Notes: a model not told the origin generated them from the sequence alone. Positions 1 to 5,253 are shown, counted from the first letter of the stretch. The stretch is DNA of 5,497 bases from an uncultured Caryophanales bacterium (GCA_946402785.1 CAMIXP010000088.1:1-5497); one strand, 5' to 3'. Program-made: numbers and translations.

Positions 1-117
1 ATTAATAGATGCCATTACTAATAATAAGATTGGGGCAATGATTCCAAATAAATTCATGATATTCTTTGCTACTTTTAAGATTGCAGCTAACGCTGGTGAT
101 GAACAAGCACTGATCAT
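1..117 (-). CDS. Small hydrophobic protein, N-terminal part only
   Basis: The first 39 codons of a gene run off the left edge of the window. It starts at an ATG (117-115), preceded by a strong ribosome binding site GAGGTG (130-125) with a 7-nt spacer and by an extended -10 promoter, so expression looks real although the gene is too short here for ordinary ORF calling. The visible protein has a short polar/small-residue start (MISACSSPALAAILK) and then a strongly hydrophobic stretch from about residue 19 to 37 containing GIIAPILLLVMA, which is probably a membrane helix. The layout of a short amphipathic start followed by a membrane segment resembles small pilin-like (TrbC/VirB2-type) membrane proteins, but this is only a guess because the rest is missing. 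The Cys at position 5 is before the hydrophobic segment, so this is not a lipobox. It is separated from the FIST gene by a terminator and is its own transcription unit. Confidence 0.6.
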   Translation of the reverse strand, partial: MISACSSPALAAILKVAKNIMNLFGIIAPILLLVMASIN

Positions 118-150
118 TTTACTCCACCTCATTTATCATTCATATACCTT

Positions 151-159
151 ATTATAACA
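151..159 (-). promoter_or_regulatory. Extended -10 promoter of the left-edge gene
   Basis: The minus strand reads TGTTATAAT (159-151), a perfect -10 hexamer with the TG extension one base upstream. No good -35 hexamer is found 16-18 nt upstream, which fits an extended -10 promoter. It lies just downstream of the FIST terminator and gives a leader of about 25-30 nt before the ATG at 117. Confidence 0.65.
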
Positions 160-171
160 TATTTTTGTCAT

Positions 172-199
172 AAAAAAAGAAAGTTCACACTTTCTTTTT
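172..199 (-). terminator. Rho-independent terminator of the fucO-FIST operon
   Basis: An 11-bp perfect stem (174-184 pairing with 189-199) closes a 4-nt loop at 185-188 and is followed on the minus strand by a run of T (178-172). The FIST stop codon (200-198) overlaps the base of the stem. Because the stem ends in A/T pairs the hairpin is also flanked by T residues on the plus strand, so it could work in both directions, but no plus-strand gene is seen on its left. Confidence 0.85.
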
Positions 200-1385
200 A
201 ATCTTCTCCTATGGCTGTGAAAGATAACATTAATCCTCCACAAATATTAGATGAATGTTCATCATATCCATATTCTCCAAATGTGAATGGAACAATAAAT
301 GGAACATCTTTTGTTTCTTTTACAATTTGTTTATATACTTCTTCGATTCGATCTCCTATTTCCATTCTTCTTGCTCCATCATGGATTAAGATATAAGCAG
401 CAGGATTGGTATATAATTGTTTTTTAACGTCTTTTACGGTTGCTCCTACTCCATCAATTAAATCATCTAATGTTGCTTCTAATTGAATAATAGCTGTGTT
501 TTCAACCACATTATTTCCTAATGTGATAGTGTCATCTTCTACAGTTCTTGTACCATTATCGTTACCAAACATTGGGTGACGAATTACAGTTAAGTTTCCT
601 AATGGATCTTTAATACCTAATGGTTTTGTAACAGAAGCTCTTAATAAGTTTTCTCCTGTTAAGGTACTTGGTTTTACATTTGACCATTGTGCATATTTCT
701 TTAAAGCAGAAATTCCATCAATAGAAACTAAAGTTCTATGATTTTTTACTTCTGTGATTAATCCCATATTTTTTGTTTCTTTATAAGCACCTGTGAAGGA
801 TGTTACCATTTCATTATCGGTATAGAAGAATGCTACGGCAACTCCATCGTCTAATACTTTATCATTGCAGATAATCTTCCAATTTCCGTTTACATCATCA
901 TCGGCTGCACTTCCACCAAACATAGGAACTCTTCCAATAACATCTTGAATTCCCATTAGATATGCTTCTTCTTCTTTTGGACTAGCTACCATATAGAAGT
1001 ATGCTGGTGCACGAGTAGATCCTGCATTTTCTACTGCTTCAATTGCTACTTTTCTTCCGATGGCTCTTGGATCTCTTCCACCTTCTTTGCATGCTACTCC
1101 TACTGTTAGATCTTTATCAGCTAGTGTAAGCATTCCTGCAAATCCATTTTCGGATGTGATATATCCGTCTGGTACAATGATTCCTCCATTACTGGTACAA
1201 CCAATGACTGGGAAATCTATGGTATCATATACTCCTTTTAAAACTTTTTTAACATCGTTCTTACAAGAAGTATAAAGAAAACCTAATTTGGTATCTTTCT
1301 TTTCTTGTTTTGCTAGAGTAGCTGTTTCTACTCCTACATCATAAGAATCTTCTTTTAGACTATAGCCTACTTTTGATTTTAACAT
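198..1385 (-). CDS. FIST domain protein (FIST_N plus FIST_C), stand-alone
   Basis: A 395-residue protein with the pattern of FIST proteins (F-box and intracellular signal transduction proteins), a family proposed to be small-ligand sensors. FIST_N spans roughly residues 31-200, with the strand LGFLYTS (34-40), the core VIGCTSNGG (60-68), the loop MFGGSAADD (155-163) and GVAVAFF (181-187). FIST_C spans roughly 225-370 and contains the conserved end FTFGEYG (367-373) followed by NICGGLMLSF (380-389). No signal peptide, membrane helix, kinase, GGDEF or methyl-accepting domain is attached, so it is probably cytosolic and has no built-in output. ATG (1385-1383) is chosen because AAAGGAG (1400-1394) lies 8 nt upstream and overlaps the fucO stop codon by one base. 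The 14-nt gap to fucO and the shared terminator imply co-transcription. The family call is firm; the ligand and role are unknown. Confidence 0.85.
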   Translation of the reverse strand: MLKSKVGYSLKEDSYDVGVETATLAKQEKKDTKLGFLYTSCKNDVKKVLKGVYDTIDFPVIGCTSNGGIIVPDGYITSENGFAGMLTLADKDLTVGVACKEGGRDPRAIGRKVAIEAVENAGSTRAPAYFYMVASPKEEEAYLMGIQDVIGRVPMFGGSAADDDVNGNWKIICNDKVLDDGVAVAFFYTDNEMVTSFTGAYKETKNMGLITEVKNHRTLVSIDGISALKKYAQWSNVKPSTLTGENLLRASVTKPLGIKDPLGNLTVIRHPMFGNDNGTRTVEDDTITLGNNVVENTAIIQLEATLDDLIDGVGATVKDVKKQLYTNPAAYILIHDGARRMEIGDRIEEVYKQIVKETKDVPFIVPFTFGEYGYDEHSSNICGGLMLSFTAIGED

Positions 1386-1393
1386 TCTATCAG

Positions 1394-1400
1394 CTCCTTT
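1394..1400 (-). promoter_or_regulatory. Ribosome binding site of the FIST gene, overlapping the fucO stop
   Basis: The minus strand reads AAAGGAG (1400-1394), 8 nt before the ATG at 1385. Its first base is the last base of the fucO TAA stop (1402-1400), so a ribosome ending on fucO sits next to the FIST start, which favours coupled translation. Confidence 0.7.
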
Positions 1401-2551
1401 TAATAAGCTTCATTATAGATTTGAATGATATCGTCTACTGTTACTTCTCTTGGGTTTCCACCTGTACATATATCATTAATTGCTTGGGCAGCTAATTGTG
1501 GGAACATTTCTTTAGGAATTCCTATTTCACTAAGTGTTTGTGGAATATCTAATCTTCTTGATAAGTCTTGAATAGCAGTTACTACTGTTTCTACTGCTTC
1601 TTCATCACTTAATCCTTCCATATCTAATTCCATTGCATTTCCCATATTAACGAATAGTTCTGGACAAACAGCTCCATTAAATCTCATTACATGCGGTAAT
1701 AGAATGGCGTTTGCTAAACCATGTGGTGTATCGAAGAATGCTCCTAAGCTATGTGCCATAGAGTGAACAATTCCTAAACCTACATTAGAGAATCCCATAC
1801 CTGCAATATATTGTGCATAAGCCATCTTTTCTACTGCTAGATCATCTTTTTCATTCGCAGCAGCTTCTAAGTTTTTATAAATTAAAGCCATGGCATTGAT
1901 ATGGAACATATCTGGTATTAACCATGCAGCTTTTGTGATATAACCTTCCATTGCATGTGTTAAGGCATCCATTCCTGTGGTTGCAGCTAAACGTTGTGGC
2001 ATTCCTTGCATTAAATCTGGATCGATAATGGCACAGATTGGAATATCATGTACGTCTACACATACCATTTTTTTCATTTCATTTTCATCGGTAATAACGT
2101 AGTTAATGGTTACTTCTGCCGCTGTACCTGCTGTTGTTGGTAAAGCAAATAATGGTAATCCTTTATTTCTTGTTTTAACAGCTCCTGCTAGGCTTACAAC
2201 AGATGAATGTTCTGGATTTGCCATAATGATAGAGATTGCTTTTGCTGTATCGATGACACTTCCTCCACCAACTGCAACAATAGCATCTACATTACTGATT
2301 TGTCCAAGCATTAATCCATCTTGTACATTTTTTACAGTAGGATTTGGTTTTACATGCATATATACAAAGTATGTTACACCAACTGATTCTAATACATCGA
2401 TTACCATTTTTGTTACATTGGAATCCATTAAATTAAAATCGGTTACTAGTAATACCTTTTCTAATCCTCTTTCTTTTAATTCTTCTCCTAATTTAGCACG
2501 AGATCCACGACCAAAATAAGATGTTTCGTTTAAAACAACTCTATTAACCAT
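1400..2551 (-). CDS. fucO: Lactaldehyde reductase / 1,2-propanediol dehydrogenase, iron-dependent
   Basis: A 383-residue group III (iron-containing) alcohol dehydrogenase, the same length as E. coli FucO and alike from end to end. FucO catalyses NADH-dependent reduction of lactaldehyde to 1,2-propanediol in anaerobic fucose or rhamnose use. Seen in the sequence: NET..FGRG at 8-16, the dinucleotide motif GGGSVIDT (95-102), PTTAGTAAEVTINYVITDE (138-156), VCVDVHDIP (163-171), GMGFSNVGLG (251-260), and the C-terminal CTGGNPREVT (362-371). The metal ligands expected for FucO are all present: D195 and H199 in MDALTHA, H263 in IVHSMAH and H277 in TPHG. The residue H267, conserved near the active site, is also present. 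ATG (2551) has AGGGAGG 8 nt upstream. It is first in an operon with the FIST gene. No fucose or rhamnose genes are in view, so a role as a general short-chain aldehyde reductase/propanediol dehydrogenase is possible. Confidence 0.9.
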   Translation of the reverse strand: MVNRVVLNETSYFGRGSRAKLGEELKERGLEKVLLVTDFNLMDSNVTKMVIDVLESVGVTYFVYMHVKPNPTVKNVQDGLMLGQISNVDAIVAVGGGSVIDTAKAISIIMANPEHSSVVSLAGAVKTRNKGLPLFALPTTAGTAAEVTINYVITDENEMKKMVCVDVHDIPICAIIDPDLMQGMPQRLAATTGMDALTHAMEGYITKAAWLIPDMFHINAMALIYKNLEAAANEKDDLAVEKMAYAQYIAGMGFSNVGLGIVHSMAHSLGAFFDTPHGLANAILLPHVMRFNGAVCPELFVNMGNAMELDMEGLSDEEAVETVVTAIQDLSRRLDIPQTLSEIGIPKEMFPQLAAQAINDICTGGNPREVTVDDIIQIYNEAY

Positions 2552-2559
2552 ATCACACG

Positions 2560-2566
2560 CCTCCCT
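2560..2566 (-). promoter_or_regulatory. Ribosome binding site of fucO
   Basis: The minus strand reads AGGGAGG (2566-2560), followed by an 8-nt spacer and the ATG at 2551. It is close to the ideal anti-16S match and confirms the chosen start. Confidence 0.75.
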
Positions 2567-2576
2567 ATTCTATTTC

Positions 2577-2585
2577 ATTATAACA
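2577..2585 (-). promoter_or_regulatory. Extended -10 promoter of fucO-FIST
   Basis: The minus strand reads TGTTATAAT (2585-2577), identical to the promoter of the left-edge gene. The -35 region (about 2599-2605) has no good TTGACA and instead falls in an imperfect inverted repeat. A start near 2570 would give a leader of only about 19 nt that includes the ribosome binding site. Confidence 0.65.
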
Positions 2586-2596
2586 TACCTTTATTA

Positions 2597-2622
2597 TTTG
2601 AAATAGTTATTTTCTATTCAAA
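2597..2622. repeat. Imperfect inverted repeat over the fucO -35 region (possible operator)
   Basis: On the minus strand TTTGAATAG (2622-2614) and CTATTTCAAA (2606-2597) are inverted copies separated by 7 nt, with one extra base in the second arm. The position over the -35 region, together with the poor -35, would suit a regulator-binding site. The arms are AT-rich, so chance is quite possible, and it does not match the Rex, CcpA or Fur consensus sequences I know. Confidence 0.3.
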
Positions 2623-2624
2623 AA

Positions 2625-2639
2625 ATGCCTATTTACACA
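2625..2639 (-). repeat. Intergenic motif TGTGTAAAT-AGGCAT, copy 1
   Basis: The minus strand reads TGTGTAAATAGGCAT (2639-2625), directly after the tsaD terminator T-run and upstream of the fucO promoter. A copy with only a 2-nt insertion lies at 5254-5270 after the 5S rRNA. The function is unknown; it may be a duplicated remnant or a binding site. Confidence 0.4.
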
Positions 2640-2640
2640 T

Positions 2641-2670
2641 GAAAAAAGATGTATTATTTCAATACATCTT
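2641..2670 (-). terminator. Rho-independent terminator of tsaD
   Basis: A perfect 10-bp stem (2646-2655 with 2661-2670) with a 5-nt loop is followed on the minus strand by six T (2647-2642). The last codons and the TAA stop (2656-2654) of tsaD lie inside the hairpin. The loop side of the stem is AT-rich, so strength is moderate. Confidence 0.8.
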
Positions 2671-3658
2671 GTGATTTTGAATTTAAGTTTAAATCTGCGA
2701 CTCTACCATCTTGATAAGCAAAGTATCCTGCTGCTGCAATCATCGTACCATTATCGGTACAATATTTCATTGGTGGAATGGATAATTCTACTCCTAATTC
2801 TTCTGTTAATTCTTGCATAGCAGTTCTTAAACCATTATTGGCTGCTACTCCTCCAGCTACTATTACATAGTTGATTCCTTGTTCTACAATGGCTTTTCTG
2901 ACCTTAGAAGTAATAGATTCTACTGCAACTTTTTGGAAAGAAGTTGCCAAATCTGCTTTTCTAATTTCTTCTCCTCTTTGTTCTTCATTGTGTACTAAGT
3001 TAATAACGGCACTCTTTAATCCACTGAAAGAGAAGTTATATGAATCATCTTGTAGAGGAACTGGTAATTTATAAGTATCCTTTCCTTCTTTGGATAATTT
3101 ATCTACTTTTGGCCCTCCAGGATATTCTAGTCCAATCACTCTTGCTACTTTGTCGTAACATTCACCAATCGCATCATCTAATGTACCACCAATTTTTTCA
3201 AATTTATAATGGTCTTTCATGATGATTAATTCTGTATGTCCACCACTAACAACGACTGCGAGTAATGGGAATTTTAAAGGTTGTACTAAGCTATTTGCAT
3301 AAATATGTCCTGCAATATGATGTACAGGAATTAATGGTTTATTGTATACAAATGAAAGGGTTTTCGCAGCTTCTAATCCAATTAATAATGATCCGATTAA
3401 ACCTGGTCCATACGTAATCGCAATTCCATCAATTTGATCCATTGTCATATTGGCTTTTTCTAAGCATTCTTCTAGTACCATGGTAATATTTTTAACATGG
3501 TGTCTAGATGCGATTTCTGGAACAACTCCTCCATAATTTTTATGTACATCGATTTGTGATGAAATAACGGTTGCTATTTCTTCTACACCATTTTTCACAA
3601 TGGCTACACTTGTTTCATCACAACTACTTTCAATTCCTAATATATACATATCTTTCAT
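2654..3658 (-). CDS. tsaD: tRNA N6-adenosine threonylcarbamoyltransferase TsaD
   Basis: A 334-residue Kae1/YgjD-family (ASKHA fold) protein of normal length. With TsaB and TsaE it transfers the threonylcarbamoyl group from threonylcarbamoyl-AMP to A37 of tRNAs that read ANN codons, in the cytosol. Visible hallmarks: the N-terminal GIESSCDETSVAIV (8-21), the family motif PVHHIAGHIYA (111-121) with metal-ligand histidines H114 and H118, SGGHTEL (138-144), GECYDKVAR (165-173), FSGLKSA (211-217), GGVAANNGLR (269-278) and the acidic metal ligand D302 in YCTDNG. The ATG at 3658 is chosen because AGGTGA (3670-3665) lies 6 nt upstream; the second ATG (codon 4) would be too far from it. It follows rimI after 47 nt that hold a hairpin and an extended -10, so it can be transcribed by read-through or alone. 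TsaD is nearly universal and often essential. Confidence 0.96.
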   Translation of the reverse strand: MKDMYILGIESSCDETSVAIVKNGVEEIATVISSQIDVHKNYGGVVPEIASRHHVKNITMVLEECLEKANMTMDQIDGIAITYGPGLIGSLLIGLEAAKTLSFVYNKPLIPVHHIAGHIYANSLVQPLKFPLLAVVVSGGHTELIIMKDHYKFEKIGGTLDDAIGECYDKVARVIGLEYPGGPKVDKLSKEGKDTYKLPVPLQDDSYNFSFSGLKSAVINLVHNEEQRGEEIRKADLATSFQKVAVESITSKVRKAIVEQGINYVIVAGGVAANNGLRTAMQELTEELGVELSIPPMKYCTDNGTMIAAAGYFAYQDGRVADLNLNSKSQDVLK

Positions 3659-3682
3659 ATATATTCACCTGATTTCTAACTT

Positions 3683-3691
3683 ATTTTAACA
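3683..3691 (-). promoter_or_regulatory. Probable extended -10 promoter of tsaD
   Basis: The minus strand reads TGTTAAAAT (3691-3683), a one-mismatch -10 with the TG extension. There is no recognisable -35, since that position lies in the loop of the preceding hairpin. A start near 3676 would give a leader of about 18 nt. Confidence 0.5.
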
Positions 3692-3692
3692 C

Positions 3693-3718
3693 AAAAGACT
3701 CCTTTTTACGAGTCTTTT
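3693..3718 (-). terminator. Hairpin at the rimI end, weak terminator or attenuator
   Basis: A perfect 9-bp stem (3693-3701 with 3710-3718) has an 8-nt loop that contains the rimI TAA stop (3708-3706). On the minus strand only four T follow the core before TGTGTTAAAAT, so termination of rimI transcripts is probably partial, leaving read-through into tsaD. On the plus strand the same stem runs into seven T, so it would stop antisense transcription better than sense. Confidence 0.55.
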
Positions 3719-4107
3719 TTTCTTTCCATTAAGATTCCATCTACTCCGTTATAATATCCTTCTCGGATGGCTTTTTTCTCAAAACCAAATTTTTCATATA
3801 ACTTGATCGCAGCTTCATTATCTTTTTTTACTTCTAATGTTATATTTTTATCCACAGAATTTGTGAAATAATCCATTAATTTTGTTCCATTTCCACAATT
3901 TCTGTGGAAAGAATCTATTTCAATTTGATTGATTTCTGCTCTTTCAAAGATATCACTATAGTATAAATATCCAATGATTTCATCATATTCTTTTAAAATG
4001 ATGAAATGTGCATAAGGATTTACTGAAAATTCTTTTTCCACATATTCTTTATCCACAAAGGAATGATCTAGAATAGATAAATTTTCTTTTTCTAACTCTT
4101 CTATCAT
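3706..4107 (-). CDS. rimI: RimI-like GNAT N-acetyltransferase
   Basis: A 133-residue GCN5-related acetyltransferase, slightly shorter than typical RimI (about 145-160). RimI acetylates the N-terminal alanine of ribosomal protein S18 in E. coli and other N-termini elsewhere, using acetyl-CoA. Seen: the strand-rich centre IIGYLYYSD (44-52), the acetyl-CoA loop motif R-x-x-G-x-G (R69, G72, G74) followed by a helix, and the C-terminal RimI signature ITLEVKKDNEAAIKLYEKFG (89-108) with GFEKKAIREGYY (108-119). The usual final E-D-A segment is replaced by VDGILMERK, a small deviation. The ATG (4107-4105) overlaps the tsaB TGA as ATGA, with only a weak GAAGAA-like site upstream, so translation is probably coupled to tsaB. 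The place between tsaB and tsaD is the classic one for rimI; substrate is inferred from family and context. Confidence 0.87.
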   Translation of the reverse strand: MIEELEKENLSILDHSFVDKEYVEKEFSVNPYAHFIILKEYDEIIGYLYYSDIFERAEINQIEIDSFHRNCGNGTKLMDYFTNSVDKNITLEVKKDNEAAIKLYEKFGFEKKAIREGYYNGVDGILMERKKDS

Positions 4108-4557
4108 AGTTTTTCTTCTGCTTCCGTTAATTTTAAATATTCTGGATTAACGGCATGTGGATTCATTGGTTCTTTCTCTTTGAAAGTTTCAACAATTTTC
4201 ACAAAATCTGGTTGGTATGGAACCGTTTCCACATCCCAATCATATTCATCATTGGAAATGATTTCCACAGAATTGAGGTTGTGGATTTCTTTTTCCAAAT
4301 CTTCCCATTTCATATGTTCTGGTTTGTGGATAACTTTTTGATTTTCATCATAGATAGCGGCATATACATATCCACGTCTTGCGTTAATCATTGGAACGTG
4401 AATCTTCTTTTCTTTACTAGAAATAGACATTGCTTCTAAAGAAGTAATGGTTGTGATTGGAATATTTAAGCTCCATGCATATACTTTCGCAATGGTTATT
4501 CCAATACGGATTCCTGTGAAAGATCCTGGTCCATCTACAACAATAATTTTATCCACA
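3848..4557. promoter_or_regulatory. Cluster of DnaA-box sequences inside tsaB-rimI
   Basis: Four perfect TTATCCACA 9-mers occur in about 710 bp: plus strand at 3848-3856, 4049-4057 and 4549-4557, and minus strand at 4325-4333. A one-mismatch site TTTTCCACA lies at 4034-4042, and further two-mismatch sites (for example 3889-3897, 3903-3911, 4225-4233, 4261-4269, 4280-4288) lie between. I found no perfect site in the rest of the window. Three of the boxes encode Val-Asp-Lys as GTG GAT AAA. The match to the DnaA box is direct observation; DnaA binding here is inference. There is no dnaA, dnaN or obvious unwinding element beside it, so a DnaA-titrating cluster is more likely than an origin. Confidence 0.35.
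3890..3910. repeat. Perfect inverted repeat TTTCCACA / TGTGGAAA in rimI
   Basis: Two 8-base arms (3890-3897 and 3903-3910) are exact inverted copies around a 5-nt spacer ATTTC. They fall on the rimI codons for S-F-H-R-N-C-G-N, which include the acetyl-CoA binding loop, so part of the sequence is fixed by protein function. Each arm shares the TCCACA half of a DnaA box. Confidence 0.45.
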
Positions 4558-4724
4558 TCTTTTGGGGATAATTTATTTTCATTAAACATCTCTACGATTT
4601 TTGGTAATGCAATTTCTGATAGGCTTTGTCCATATTCTTCTGATACAGACGCAATTAGTTTCTCATCTTCTACGATTGCACTATATAAAAAACTAGAAGA
4701 TGTATCTATATATAAGACTCTCAT
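4104..4724 (-). CDS. tsaB: tRNA threonylcarbamoyladenosine biosynthesis protein TsaB
   Basis: A 206-residue TsaB (YeaZ family), a catalytically inactive paralogue of TsaD that dimerises with it and is needed for t6A formation. Seen: the N-terminal LYIDTSSSFLYSAI (4-17), the diagnostic VVDGPGSFTGIRIGITIAK (62-80), the segment INARRGYVYAAIY (113-125), and the C-terminal VNPEYLKLTEAE (192-203). The N-terminal actin-like lobe is intact, and the second lobe is reduced and divergent as usual for bacterial TsaB. The ATG (4724-4722) overlaps the tsaE TGA in an ATGA junction, with the ribosome binding site GTGAGG 7 nt upstream inside the tsaE 3' end. Its own TGA (4106-4104) overlaps the rimI start in the same way. 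The gene holds two of the four perfect DnaA-box sequences. Confidence 0.95.
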   Translation of the reverse strand: MRVLYIDTSSSFLYSAIVEDEKLIASVSEEYGQSLSEIALPKIVEMFNENKLSPKDVDKIIVVDGPGSFTGIRIGITIAKVYAWSLNIPITTITSLEAMSISSKEKKIHVPMINARRGYVYAAIYDENQKVIHKPEHMKWEDLEKEIHNLNSVEIISNDEYDWDVETVPYQPDFVKIVETFKEKEPMNPHAVNPEYLKLTEAEEKL

Positions 4725-5179
4725 AAGATTGCCTCACATAACTCTTCATATTTTTTACCATAAGGCGTAATGGTGATAATTCGTTTATCTTCATCTTCTG
4801 CGGAAGACTTAATACGAATATCTAGTCTCTTATCTGGTAAGTAGTCTTCTATCATATCTGCCCATTCAATGATGGTAATTCCTTTTTTTGTAAAGTATTC
4901 TTCTAATCCTAGATCTTCTACTTTTCCATCTAAACGATAAACATCCATATGATATAGAGGTAGTTCACCTGATGTATATTCCTTGATAATGGTAAAGGTT
5001 GGAGAAGTTACTTCTTCTTGTACTTCTAGTGCTTGTGCAAAACCTTTTGTGAATACAGTTTTACCTGTACCTAAATCTCCTTTTAAACAGATTACCATAT
5101 TAGGAAATTTCTCTGATTCAATATTTTGTGCTAATTCAATTGTTTCTTCTTCTGAATAAGTTGTTATCTTATAATCCAT
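4721..5179 (-). CDS. tsaE: tRNA threonylcarbamoyladenosine biosynthesis ATPase TsaE
   Basis: A 152-residue TsaE (YjeE family) P-loop ATPase that drives turnover of the TsaB-TsaD complex in t6A synthesis. Numbered from the chosen start, the Walker A motif GDLGTGKT is at 34-41, the TSPTF motif at 58-62, the LYHMDVYRL strand with its conserved Asp at about 75-83, and IIEWAD at 103-108, all typical of the family. The length is normal. I chose the ATG at 5179-5177 rather than the in-frame GTG at 5188-5186: that GTG lies inside the ribosome binding site AGGTGA (5190-5185), which sits at ideal distance (5-6 nt) from the ATG and leaves the GTG with no site of its own. The gene opens the t6A cluster right after the rRNA terminator and overlaps tsaB by four bases. 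Confidence 0.94.
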   Translation of the reverse strand: MDYKITTYSEEETIELAQNIESEKFPNMVICLKGDLGTGKTVFTKGFAQALEVQEEVTSPTFTIIKEYTSGELPLYHMDVYRLDGKVEDLGLEEYFTKKGITIIEWADMIEDYLPDKRLDIRIKSSAEDEDKRIITITPYGKKYEELCEAIL

Positions 5180-5184
5180 AACTA

Positions 5185-5190
5185 TCACCT
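5185..5190 (-). promoter_or_regulatory. Ribosome binding site that decides the tsaE start
   Basis: The minus strand reads AGGTGA (5190-5185), 5 nt before the ATG at 5179. A possible GTG start is contained in this site itself, so translation most likely begins at the ATG. The same AGGTGA sequence serves tsaD. Confidence 0.7.
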
Positions 5191-5197
5191 AGATATT

Positions 5198-5225
5198 ATT
5201 ATAGCAAAAAAAAAGAGTTGTACAA
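5198..5225 (-). promoter_or_regulatory. Extended -10 promoter of tsaE-tsaB-rimI
   Basis: The minus strand reads TGCTATAAT (5206-5198), a perfect -10 with the TG extension. A partial -35 TTGTAC (5225-5220) lies 16 nt upstream, inside the palindrome of the rRNA terminator, and the terminator T-run forms the spacer. The expected start near 5191 gives a leader of only about 12 nt, so the ribosome binding site would sit at the very 5' end of the mRNA. Confidence 0.65.
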
Positions 5226-5228
5226 CTC
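5206..5228 (-). terminator. Rho-independent terminator of the rRNA operon
   Basis: The 14-base palindrome GAGTTGTACAACTC (5215-5228) gives a 5-bp stem with a 4-nt loop and is followed on the minus strand by nine T (5214-5206). The stem is short, but the T-run is excellent. A second run of nine T (5278-5270) directly follows the 5S closing helix and may terminate earlier, so the two may act together. Confidence 0.6.
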
Positions 5229-5253
5229 ATTTTCTATGATAAATAGCAATAAT

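Noticed and set aside
1..117. Lipoprotein signal peptide (Cys at residue 5)
   Set aside because: The cysteine precedes the hydrophobic segment instead of following it, so there is no lipobox.
2106..2519. A 137-codon open frame on the plus strand inside fucO
   Set aside because: It is antisense to a well-supported FucO gene, has no family motif, and no suitable ribosome binding site. The same applies to the other plus-strand frames (for example 211-396, 1060-1275, 2871-3074, 3040-3222, 4155-4439, 4447-4770), which are shadows of the minus-strand genes.
3848..4557. Chromosomal or plasmid replication origin
   Set aside because: The DnaA boxes lie 200-280 bp apart within conserved genes, with no dnaA, dnaN, rep gene or separate AT-rich unwinding block next to them. 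A titration-type cluster or chance fits better.
5180..5188. GTG start of tsaE at 5188, giving three extra residues
   Set aside because: The GTG is part of the AGGTGA ribosome binding site for the ATG at 5179, and it has no ribosome binding site of its own. The shorter protein still holds every TsaE motif.
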